DNA of 64,000 bases from Caldilineaceae bacterium (GTDB lineage Bacteria; Chloroflexota; Anaerolineae; Caldilineales; Caldilineaceae), in assembly GCA_022842065.1 (NCBI GenBank), contig JALHQH010000002.1, positions 414,505 to 478,504 on the forward strand, in the 5' to 3' direction. Below are positions 17,444-24,655 of the stretch, one piece after another. Each line of letters begins with the position of its first letter. The first letter of the stretch is position 1. The position numbers and the translations under genes are program-made. A model generated the notes under the pieces. The model was not told the origin of the DNA and searched no databases. It saw only the letters and a list, made by a program, of their open reading frames with translations.

Positions 17444-17528
17444 CGGAGAGGGAGGGATTTGAACCCTCGAACCCTTGCAGGTTACGAGCTTTCCAGGCCC
17501 GCGCACTAGGCCACTATGCGACCTCTCC
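17444..17528 (-). tRNA. tRNA-Ser (anticodon GGA)
   Basis: The acceptor stem GGAGAGG/CCTCTCC, T arm GAGGG-TTCAAAT-CCCTC, anticodon arm CGGGC-CTGGAAA-GCTCG and a long class II variable arm are all seen on the minus strand. The anticodon loop gives GGA, reading TCC and TCT. The discriminator base is G; the CCA end is not encoded. Confidence 0.96.
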
Positions 17529-17590
17529 AAACGAAGGCTAAGTATAACAGAGATTGACCCAGCAGGCAAGTTTCGGGGCGGATAGAAGAC

Positions 17591-17728
17591 AAGGAGATAC
17601 GAGATACGCGCCCAGAGGGCACCCGCGAGATACGAGAGTCTAATTTTTCACCTCAGGTGTACAAATCTCGTGTCTCCTTGTCTCGTGTCTCCTTGTCTCG
17701 TGTCTCCTTGTCTCGTCTCTCCTTGTCT
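17591..17728. repeat. GAGATAC / GTGTCTCCTT word array
   Basis: The left arm of GAGATACGAGATACG, a GCGCCCAGAGGGCACCCGC spacer and a right arm of four CTCGTGTCTCCTTGT-type units form an imperfect hairpin. It lies between tRNA-Ser and the sulfotransferase stop. Confidence 0.75.
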
Positions 17729-17733
17729 CATCC

Positions 17734-18459
17734 CTATTCAGCTTTGATCGCGTGCGCGGTGAGGAATGCATAGTGTGGTCGGCATTCGGCGAGGAGGGGG
17801 AGTAGGCGGGGAGGGAAGGGTTCTTGTTTGGCGCGGTAGGGTTCAAAGCCACGCGAGGCGTGGACGCTGCTATACCAATATTTGGCCCAGATCCCATCTT
17901 CGGGACGGGCGCCGGACGGCCAGTGTAACATGTGGTCGTCAAAGCTGATCCCAAGCTGGTGGCAGAGTTGACCAAGGACGACAGCCGGATTCTTCAGAAG
18001 TTCTTTCGAATCAAGGATTGGTGGTTGCTGGCCTAAATTGAGCAGTTGTCTATAAAGTTCGCTTTGGATGGCGAGGCCGGTGTCGCGCAGATTGGGGTGT
18101 GGCAGATTGTGCGCCAGGGAAGGCAACATCTGTACCGGATCGCGGATCAGGAGGACGTTGACCGTTTGAGCCAGGAAAGCCCGATCCAGTTCAACGAGAT
18201 GATGGGCCATCTGTTTGAGAAAGAGGAGAGGGGTTGCACAAGGGCCAAGGATCAACTCACGCGCCACTCGCTCACCATCACAATCCATCGCCGCCATTAC
18301 CTCGTCCATCCCCGGGTGGATGGCGTCGGCGACGCGCAGATAATGACCATAGAGGGGTTCATCGACAACCGTGGTGTCATGGCGTTGGGCAAAGGAATAC
18401 ATGAGTGCGGTTGAGACATTGCGCGGGCCAGACCAGAGGTTGATGCGGAGCGTGGACAT
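17734..18459 (-). CDS. Sulfotransferase-like protein
   Basis: A 241-residue P-loop protein of the sulfotransferase superfamily. The N-terminal INLWSGPRNVSTALMYSFAQ is the 5'-phosphosulfate (PAPS) binding loop; VNVLLIRDPVQMLPSLAH carries the Arg and Ser of the 3'-phosphate site. Comparable proteins in actinobacteria and Chloroflexota lie beside aminotransferases or in isolation. The acceptor is unknown. There is no signal peptide, so a cytoplasmic location is expected. No sulfate-activation genes are nearby. Confidence 0.8.
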   Translation of the reverse strand: MSTLRINLWSGPRNVSTALMYSFAQRHDTTVVDEPLYGHYLRVADAIHPGMDEVMAAMDCDGERVARELILGPCATPLLFLKQMAHHLVELDRAFLAQTVNVLLIRDPVQMLPSLAHNLPHPNLRDTGLAIQSELYRQLLNLGQQPPILDSKELLKNPAVVLGQLCHQLGISFDDHMLHWPSGARPEDGIWAKYWYSSVHASRGFEPYRAKQEPFPPRLLPLLAECRPHYAFLTAHAIKAE

Positions 18460-18521
18460 AAGATTTCCTTTAGCAACTGGTGATTGGGTGATTGGGTATT
18501 GGTTTCACAGCTTATAGAAAG

Positions 18522-18549
18522 TTCACCAGGCTCCAGTATATATTATAAT
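18522..18549 (+). promoter_or_regulatory. Promoter of the GH5 gene
   Basis: TTCACC (18522-18527), a 16-base spacer and TATAAT (18544-18549), 43 bases before the ATG. Confidence 0.5.
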
Positions 18550-18591
18550 TAGGCTATCTATGCAAGATTTTAGCCTATAAAGGAAATCGAT

Positions 18592-19665
18592 ATGTTCAAA
18601 CGCTCTTACGTTTCTGCGCTTACACGCCTGCTTTTATTTTTCACCTTGAGTTGGTTGGTTATCGGTTGCACAGATGCGGCCGCGCCTGTACAGGCCACCA
18701 ACCCTACGCCTGCAGTCAGGACGCTTGACCCCTTTGCCGTCAATCAGGCGTTGGGGCGCGGAGTCAACCTGGGCAACGCGCTGGAGGCCAACTACGAAGG
18801 CGAATGGGGCATGACGCTTGACGAAAGCTATTTTCGCCTGATTGCCGAGGCCGGCTTTAACAGTGTACGCATTCCGATCCGGTGGAGCGCCCATGCGGCT
18901 ACCGATGCGCCCTACACGATTGAACCCGCATTTCTGGCACGGGTCGATTGGGCGATCGAGCAGGCATTGGCTAACGACTTGCATGTGATCATCAATGTCC
19001 ACCACTACGAGGAGATCATGCAGGAGCCGGATGGGCATGGGGCGCGGTTGATTGGCATCTGGCAACAGTTAGCCGCGCATTATCAGGATCAACCGGCCGA
19101 GGTGCTCTTTGAGTTGCTCAATGAGCCGAATACAAACCTGCTGGCCTACCGCTGGAACGATCTGTTAGCCGAGGCGATTACCACCATTCGTGCCACCAAT
19201 CCGGTGCGTATCCTGGTGGTCGGCCCAACGGGTTGGAACAATCTCAACGATCTCGCCAACCTGGAGTTGCCCGACGATGACCAACTGATTGTCACTTTTC
19301 ACTGCTACGAGCCTTTCCACTTTACCCATCAGGGGGCCGAGTGGGTGCAGGGGACGGAGGCCTGGTTGGGCACCACCTGGGAAGGGACGGAACGCGACCA
19401 GCGCCAATTGATGGCGCTCCTCGACAAGGCGGCGGCTTGGGGTGAAAAGCACAACCGCCCACTTTTTATGGGTGAATTTGGCGCTTACAGCAAAGCCGAC
19501 CTGGCCTCACGCGCACGCTGGACGACCTTTATGGCACGCGCTGCCGAGGAACGGGGCTTTAGTTGGGCCTACTGGGAATTTGGCTCCGGCTTTGGGGTTT
19601 ACGACCGGGTTGCAGGGCAGTGGAACGCGGAGTTGTTACAAGCTTTGGTGCCAGAGGAGCGGTAG
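18592..19665 (+). CDS. GH5 family glycoside hydrolase, lipoprotein
   Basis: A 357-residue cellulase-type (GH5) enzyme. A hydrophobic signal ends in the lipobox VIGC (Cys 25-26 region), so it is likely anchored outside the membrane. The fold starts at GRGVNLGNALEANYEGEWG. Other marks are FNSVRIPIRWSAH, VIINVHHYEEIM, the acid/base Glu178 in LLNEPNTN, HCYEPFHFTHQG and the nucleophile Glu295 in FMGEFGAYSKAD. It is expected to cut beta-1,4-glucans or related polysaccharides. An AGGAAA ribosome site precedes the ATG. The sugar importer at 2-5 kb is too far away to be called its partner. Confidence 0.92.
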   Translation: MFKRSYVSALTRLLLFFTLSWLVIGCTDAAAPVQATNPTPAVRTLDPFAVNQALGRGVNLGNALEANYEGEWGMTLDESYFRLIAEAGFNSVRIPIRWSAHAATDAPYTIEPAFLARVDWAIEQALANDLHVIINVHHYEEIMQEPDGHGARLIGIWQQLAAHYQDQPAEVLFELLNEPNTNLLAYRWNDLLAEAITTIRATNPVRILVVGPTGWNNLNDLANLELPDDDQLIVTFHCYEPFHFTHQGAEWVQGTEAWLGTTWEGTERDQRQLMALLDKAAAWGEKHNRPLFMGEFGAYSKADLASRARWTTFMARAAEERGFSWAYWEFGSGFGVYDRVAGQWNAELLQALVPEER

Positions 19666-19667
19666 GG

Positions 19668-19721
19668 GGAGACACGAGACACGAGAGTCTCGTGTCTCGT
19701 ATCTCCCTATCTCGTGTCTAC
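19668..19721. repeat. GAGACAC / GTGTCTC hairpin array
   Basis: GGAGACACGAGACACGAGAG faces TCTCGTGTCTCGTATCTCC. It lies between the convergent GH5 and lipoprotein genes, where a terminator is expected. Confidence 0.75.
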
Positions 19722-20666
19722 TTAACTTTGCGGGAAGGTTACCGTCGCGCTCAAACCGGGGAAGTTGAAGATCAGTTGTAATTGACCGAGTGTGGCAGCC
19801 AGTTCAGGACCGGCAAAGGCGCCAGCCAGGCTGAGCATATTGGTGATCTCATCGCCGCTGGACCACTGCAGGAAGGGCAAGGTATTGCCGTTGATGGCAA
19901 TCAACAAGCCACCCTGAACGGTCTTAATGCTCAAGCTCTCAATCCCTTGGCTGGCGATGCTTTCTAGCTGTTCAGCCGGCAAGGCAAGGGCGGCCGGTTG
20001 GATGCCGATCATGTTGAGCATGAAGGGGTTGATGCCGCCGATCTCTGGGGTACCATCAGCGCCGTAATCGAGGGTGAGGGCAATCGAGCTGTTGGCGGCT
20101 TTGGCCGCTTCAAAGAGCGCAAGGGCGTCAGCGCTGGCCAAGGCGGTGCCATTGGTCTGCAAAGGTTGGCCGACCCCGGCGGGCATTTGCAAAGCGAGAC
20201 CAAGCCCCAAGTTGGGCAGGAGCGGTGCCAGTGTCGCCAATGGCCCCGCATCCGTCCCCATGGAAGCAAGGGTATCAGCCAAGGCAGTCATCGCCGCTTC
20301 ATCCCAGATGATCGCAGGCAGCGGGTTGCCATTCATGTGAATGCGCAGCACATTCGGGGTGTTGTTGATCTGAATGCTCTCAACATTGGCATCAGCCATC
20401 TTTTGGAGCGTCTCTTCCCCCAGGGAAAGGGCCGAAAGATCAACACCCAAGGCGGCCTGGAACTGTGAAACCGGCGTGCCAAGCAGTGAGGCTTCCCCGC
20501 TGTCGTCATATTGGACAAGGATTGCAGGCAAATCGACATAGAACTCTTCTTCACTGGCGCTGCCCTCGCCAGCGCCCGACCGTGGTGCACAGCCGGCCAG
20601 CACGAGCATAACGACTAACACTGCGGTGAGCCACAGTGAGAGATGCTTACGAATTGATCTCATCAT
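19722..20666 (-). CDS. Lipoprotein with internal duplication, unknown function
   Basis: A 314-residue predicted lipoprotein: the signal ends in the lipobox VLAGC. The mature part has two similar segments, ESIQINNTPNVLRIHMNGNP followed by LPAIIWDE, and ESLSIKTVQGGLLIAINGNT followed by LPFLQWSS, about 130 residues apart, each after a predicted helix; this points to a duplicated alpha/beta module. The family is not recognised. The final segment LQLIFNFPGLSATVTFP is strand-like. It may bind a hydrophobic ligand, but nothing in the sequence proves that. Convergent with the GH5 gene. Confidence 0.75.
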   Translation of the reverse strand: MMRSIRKHLSLWLTAVLVVMLVLAGCAPRSGAGEGSASEEEFYVDLPAILVQYDDSGEASLLGTPVSQFQAALGVDLSALSLGEETLQKMADANVESIQINNTPNVLRIHMNGNPLPAIIWDEAAMTALADTLASMGTDAGPLATLAPLLPNLGLGLALQMPAGVGQPLQTNGTALASADALALFEAAKAANSSIALTLDYGADGTPEIGGINPFMLNMIGIQPAALALPAEQLESIASQGIESLSIKTVQGGLLIAINGNTLPFLQWSSGDEITNMLSLAGAFAGPELAATLGQLQLIFNFPGLSATVTFPQS

Positions 20667-20824
20667 CCCATCCCCTCTTCATATTTCAAACTATTTCAAT
20701 TGCGCGATTCGATAATTGTTGTGATTGTTCGTGTTGGAAACACGGTGGGTACGATCCAGGCTAAATCAAGCTATATGTAGTTTACCGTGAAGTTCCATTC
20801 TTGCCAAGTGCCTGATAGTGGAAA

Positions 20825-20974
20825 GCAGCAATTGTCAATTTGGGGACGTGTAGTGCGCATCCCCTGATGCGAACGGTCGTGGAACCAGACGGGCTCAGCA
20901 TCTAGGGATGCTGAGTACACTGGCATCAAGTTCTAATTGACACTTGCTGTAGCAGCAAGCAGCAAGTGTCAATT
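20825..20974. repeat. GTGTAGTGCGCATCCCC inverted-repeat element, copy 1
   Basis: The left half is CAGCAATTGTCAATTTGG then GACGTGTAGTGCGCATCCCC. The right half is an imperfect complement ending CTAATTGACACTTGCTG, followed by a small hairpin with 13-base arms (TTGACACTTGCTG and its complement). No ORF. It fills the 325-base gap before the hydroxyacid dehydrogenase gene. Confidence 0.75.
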
Positions 20975-20991
20975 AGATTTATGGGGTGAGG

Positions 20992-21972
20992 CTATACAAT
21001 CTGATTATAAAGTGTGCTTTCGCCGCGCCAGAGTCGCGCCAAATTCTCCAGTAGAATGTCAATCACATTGGCTTCATAGCGCCGCGTCTCGCCGGCAGTA
21101 TGCGGGGTGATGATCACATTTTCCATGCCCCACAGTGGTGAATCAGGCGCAAGTGGCTCATCATAAGTAGTATCAAGACCAGCCCCAGCCAGCTGCCCAT
21201 TTTGGAGAGCAGTTATCAGCGCTGGTTCATCGACGACGCGGCCACGCGCCATATTGATCAGGTAGGCGGACGGCTTCATCGCCGCTAGTGCAGCGGCATC
21301 GATCAGCCCGGTGGTGGCCGGCGTCAACGGGCAGTTGAGCACAACATAATCGGCCCGGCTCAGCAGGGGTAATAATTGATCCGGCGTGTGGATTTCATCG
21401 GCGGGACCATGCGCCGTCGTTGGATCGCGCTTGATCGCGATGACATGCATGTCAAAGGCTTTGGCCAGTTTGGCAACCCGTGAACCGATATCACCCATGC
21501 CGACGATCAGCAGCGTCTTGCCGCCCAGCTCATCCTCACGCACGGTCAGATCAGAGAGCATCCCGCGCCAGTGGCGTTGGTGTTGGTTGTCGCGCCCGGT
21601 GTGGATGTGGCGGGCAAAGGCCAGGATCATGGCCAGGGTATGTTCGCTGACCGCGTTTTTGTTGACTCCACGTGCGCTGGCCAGACGAATCCCTCGTGTG
21701 CGCAAGGCCGGTTGGTCAAATTGGTCAACACCGGCCCCAATCGCCTGAATAAAACGTAGCTTGGGGGCATGATCCAACAATTCATTACGCCAGAAGCCAG
21801 AGATGACCAAGACCTCTGCTTCCGGCAACCGCGCGACCAGGTCAGCCGGCGTCCAAACTTGAAAATGGGCAATGCCCGTGGCACGCTCAGCGAAACACGG
21901 TTCCATCTGATAGGCAACATGGGCAAAACAAATGGTGAGTTCATTGCGAAGCGGGAAGGATGGTTGTGACAT
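20992..21972 (-). CDS. D-2-hydroxyacid dehydrogenase
   Basis: A 326-residue NAD-dependent D-isomer-specific 2-hydroxyacid dehydrogenase. The nucleotide site reads LLIVGMGDIGSRVAKLAKAF; the catalytic Arg is in INMARGRVVDEPAL, the Glu region is AGLDTTYDEPLAPDSPLW, where the usual DVF is DTT, and the catalytic His is in VIITPHTAG. The substrate cannot be assigned; glyoxylate/hydroxypyruvate or phosphoglycerate-like acids are family options. GGA precedes the ATG at 8-base spacing. Its leader holds the twelve-unit AAATCGGT array. Confidence 0.9.
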   Translation of the reverse strand: MSQPSFPLRNELTICFAHVAYQMEPCFAERATGIAHFQVWTPADLVARLPEAEVLVISGFWRNELLDHAPKLRFIQAIGAGVDQFDQPALRTRGIRLASARGVNKNAVSEHTLAMILAFARHIHTGRDNQHQRHWRGMLSDLTVREDELGGKTLLIVGMGDIGSRVAKLAKAFDMHVIAIKRDPTTAHGPADEIHTPDQLLPLLSRADYVVLNCPLTPATTGLIDAAALAAMKPSAYLINMARGRVVDEPALITALQNGQLAGAGLDTTYDEPLAPDSPLWGMENVIITPHTAGETRRYEANVIDILLENLARLWRGESTLYNQIV

Positions 21973-21992
21973 GAGCGGTTCCGTATTGGTAG

Positions 21993-22111
21993 ATAGGTAA
22001 ACTGGTAAATCGGTAAATCGGTAAATCGGTAAATCGGTAAATCGGTAAATCGGTAAATCGGTAAATCGGTAAATCGGTAAATCGGTAAATCGGTAAATCG
22101 GTTTATTGGGG
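21993..22111. repeat. AAATCGGT tandem array
   Basis: Twelve perfect GGTAAATC units (22004-22099), flanked by degenerate units. It is the longest array of this family here. The matching inverse arm lies about 290 bases away (22395-22458). Confidence 0.95.
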
Positions 22112-22172
22112 GCAGATGGTTTGGGTCTACTGTAACGAAGATTGGGCTGATTGTCAATCCGGTTTTATCCAT

Positions 22173-22255
22173 CAGCAGCAATTCCCATCTGGAAAGGTGT
22201 AGTGAGCGTCCCCGATGCGAACGGACGCATACGAGGTGGGCTGCGCATCTTCAGA
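22173..22255. repeat. GTGTAGTG element, copy 2 (left half only)
   Basis: CAGCAGCAATTCCCATCTGG, then AAAGGTGTAGTGAGCGTCCC and CGATGCGAACGG match the left half of copy 1. The right half is missing. It lies between the two arms of the AAATCGGT array. Confidence 0.65.
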
Positions 22256-22394
22256 TCCTTGAAATCCATGAAGAGCCTTACTATTTTTATTGAATAGTAC
22301 ATCAGTGCGCCCTGCACAAAAGGACAGCGTGCCCCTAACCTTTTTGGCGGGTACGGTCATCCTGTTCTGTGGTAAAATTACCCCAGCCTTAGAT

Positions 22395-22458
22395 CCAGTT
22401 TACCGATTTACCAGTTTACCGATTTACCTGTCTACCTGTCTACCTGTCTACCTATCCA
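22395..22458. repeat. TTACCGAT / TACCTGTC array (inverse arm)
   Basis: Units of GTTTACCGATTTACCA and CTGTCTAC words run up to the leader of the ABC transporter gene. They are complementary in sense to the GGTAAATC units upstream. Confidence 0.8.
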
Positions 22459-22482
22459 CAAAGCCAAGGAGCAAAAGAGCCT

Positions 22483-24444
22483 ATGCATGGTCACGGTTGG
22501 TGGAGCTATATCGCATACGATCCGTCGAAGGGCAAGCCGCAGCTGAGTCGTCAACTCTTGCGACGCGTCTTTGCCTATGCGAAGCCTCACCTTTTTTCAG
22601 TTGCAGTCGTCCTGGTGACCATTGTTGCCATTTCCCTCTTAGAATTGATCCCGCCGCTGCTCTATCGCGACTTGATCGATAATGTCTTGCCCAACCGCAA
22701 TTACAGCCGCCTCAACTGGTTGGCCCTTGGGATGTTGGGCATCCCCATTCTCAGCGGTGTGATCAATGTGGTACAGCGCTTTTTCAGCTCGCGTGCCGGT
22801 GAAGGGATCATCTATGACCTGCGCGGCCAGATGTATGATCACCTCCAAGGGATGGCTTTGCGCTTCTTCACCCACACCAAGGCCGGCGAGATCATGTCGC
22901 GCTTTAACAACGATGTGGTGGGCGCACAAAATGCGATTACCGGCACCATTCCCAGCATTGTCACCAATACCGTAACGCTAGTTTCAACGCTGATCGTCAT
23001 GATCTCGATCGAGTGGCGATTGGCGGCATTGGCCTTGGTGGTCCTCCCGCTCTTTCTGCTACCGGCACGACGGGTGGCCCTTTCCTTGCGCTCGATTCGG
23101 CGCGAAGCGGCTGATCACAATGCCGAAATGAGCAATATTATCAGCGAGACGCTAACGATCAACGGCGCACTGCTGGTCAAGACCTTTGGGCGGCAGGGAC
23201 GCGAGTTGGGGCGCTTCCGCCGTTCCAATGCCGCGGTCCGCGACATTGGCATCCGCCGTGCCCAGGTCGGCCAACTATTCTTTATGGGGATGAGTATTGC
23301 CGGCACGCTCGGCGCGGCGTTGATCTACTGGGTTGGCGGCCATTTGGTGCTCAGCGGCGCGATTAGTACAGGCACGATTGTGGCCTTTGTCGCCTATCTG
23401 GCCCGCCTCTATGGGCCAATCTCTTCCCTCGCCAATGTGCAAGTGGAGTTTGCTACCTCAATGGTCAGCTTTGAGCGGGTCTTTGAGTATCTGGACAAAG
23501 GCCAGGAGATTACCGACCGCGCCGATGCGATTACGTTAACGCAGGTGGCCGGCCATGTACGCTTTGAAAATGTCTCCTTCAGCTATAGCCCAGAGCGAGG
23601 GGATGGGACGGACGCCCTACAGCCGTTGCCGCTCCCCAATATAGCAGGGCAGCCCGCCCAGCAGAATGGTAATCAATCCACTGGTCCTGGTCACAATGGC
23701 ACAGGCGCAGTAGACATTGAAGAAGAGCAAACAACCTTTGTCCAACGCCCCTACGCGTTGCAACAGGTCTCCTTCGAGATGGAGCCCGGTCAGTTGGTGG
23801 CATTGGTGGGGCCAAGCGGGGCCGGCAAGACGACGATCACCTATCTGCTGCCCCGGCTCTACGATCCAACCAGTGGGCGGATCACCTTGGATGGACATGA
23901 TCTGCGTGAGGTCTCGCAAGAATCATTAGCCGCGCAGATGGGCATGGTAACGCAGGAGAGCTATCTGTTCCACGACACGATTCGGGCCAATTTGGTCTAT
24001 GCGCGCGCCGGCGCGACCGATGCCGAGATGGAAGCGGCCTCTCGTGCCGCCCACATCCATGACTTTATTATGAGCTTGCCGGAAGGGTACGATACGCTGG
24101 TGGGCGAGCGTGGTTACCGGCTCAGCGGCGGTGAGAAGCAACGGATTGCCATTGCTCGTGTCATTCTCAAAGATCCGCGTATCCTCATTCTGGATGAAGC
24201 GACCTCACATCTCGATTCACAGAGCGAGGCGTTGATCCAGGCCGCGCTGGAACCACTTTTCAAGGGGCGCACCAGTCTGGTCATCGCGCACCGGCTCTCG
24301 ACGATTCTCGCCGCCGATAAGATTCTCGTGCTCAACCATGGGCAGATTGTCGAGCAGGGCAAACATAGTGAGCTATTAGCACAGGGCGGCCTCTATGCCC
24401 ATCTCTATGAGACTCAATTTCGCGACGAGTTGGTGGCACAATAA
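22483..24444 (+). CDS. ABC transporter, fused membrane and ATPase domains
   Basis: A 653-residue half-transporter of the ABCB/MsbA type, acting as a dimer; probably an exporter. Residues about 30-340 are the membrane domain with six segments. The ATPase has Walker A GPSGAGKTT (443-451), signature RLSGGEKQRIAIARV, Walker B ILILDEATSHLD and the H-loop AHRLST. A roughly 40-residue Gly/Asn/Gln-rich insertion (around residues 375-415) splits the first strand of the ATPase domain from YALQQVSFEMEPGQL, which is unusual. GGAG lies 11 bases before the ATG. Cargo unknown. It is alone, with repeats on both sides. Confidence 0.93.
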   Translation: MHGHGWWSYIAYDPSKGKPQLSRQLLRRVFAYAKPHLFSVAVVLVTIVAISLLELIPPLLYRDLIDNVLPNRNYSRLNWLALGMLGIPILSGVINVVQRFFSSRAGEGIIYDLRGQMYDHLQGMALRFFTHTKAGEIMSRFNNDVVGAQNAITGTIPSIVTNTVTLVSTLIVMISIEWRLAALALVVLPLFLLPARRVALSLRSIRREAADHNAEMSNIISETLTINGALLVKTFGRQGRELGRFRRSNAAVRDIGIRRAQVGQLFFMGMSIAGTLGAALIYWVGGHLVLSGAISTGTIVAFVAYLARLYGPISSLANVQVEFATSMVSFERVFEYLDKGQEITDRADAITLTQVAGHVRFENVSFSYSPERGDGTDALQPLPLPNIAGQPAQQNGNQSTGPGHNGTGAVDIEEEQTTFVQRPYALQQVSFEMEPGQLVALVGPSGAGKTTITYLLPRLYDPTSGRITLDGHDLREVSQESLAAQMGMVTQESYLFHDTIRANLVYARAGATDAEMEAASRAAHIHDFIMSLPEGYDTLVGERGYRLSGGEKQRIAIARVILKDPRILILDEATSHLDSQSEALIQAALEPLFKGRTSLVIAHRLSTILAADKILVLNHGQIVEQGKHSELLAQGGLYAHLYETQFRDELVAQ

Positions 24445-24477
24445 TCAGCGGTGGGAAGAGTGTCTCGACGGTGCGGC

Positions 24478-24655
24478 CAGCAACTCTCAATGTAGGAACG
24501 TGTAGTGCGCATCCCCAGATGCGCAGCCCAGCTTAATCTATCCGTTCGCAGCTGGGGACCGCGGCGAGTACACGCGTCGGGTACTCCCGTGGCCTTGCGG
24601 GGGATGCGCACTACACTGGTCCCAATTTCATACTGAGACTTGCTGCTGCGCCGCA
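24478..24655. repeat. GTGTAGTGCGCATCCCC inverted-repeat element, copy 3
   Basis: AACGTGTAGTGCGCATCCCC on the left faces GGGGATGCGCACTACACTGG on the right; the outer parts CAGCAACTCTCA and TGAGACTTGCTGCTG also pair. The right end overlaps the 3' end of the caspase gene and encodes its last residues (QQQVSV). Confidence 0.75.

Noticed and set aside
22004..22099. Possible CRISPR array
   Set aside because: Units are 8 bases with no spacers; it is a simple tandem repeat. The frames through it (Y-R-F-T-D-L-P-I) are repeat translations, not proteins.
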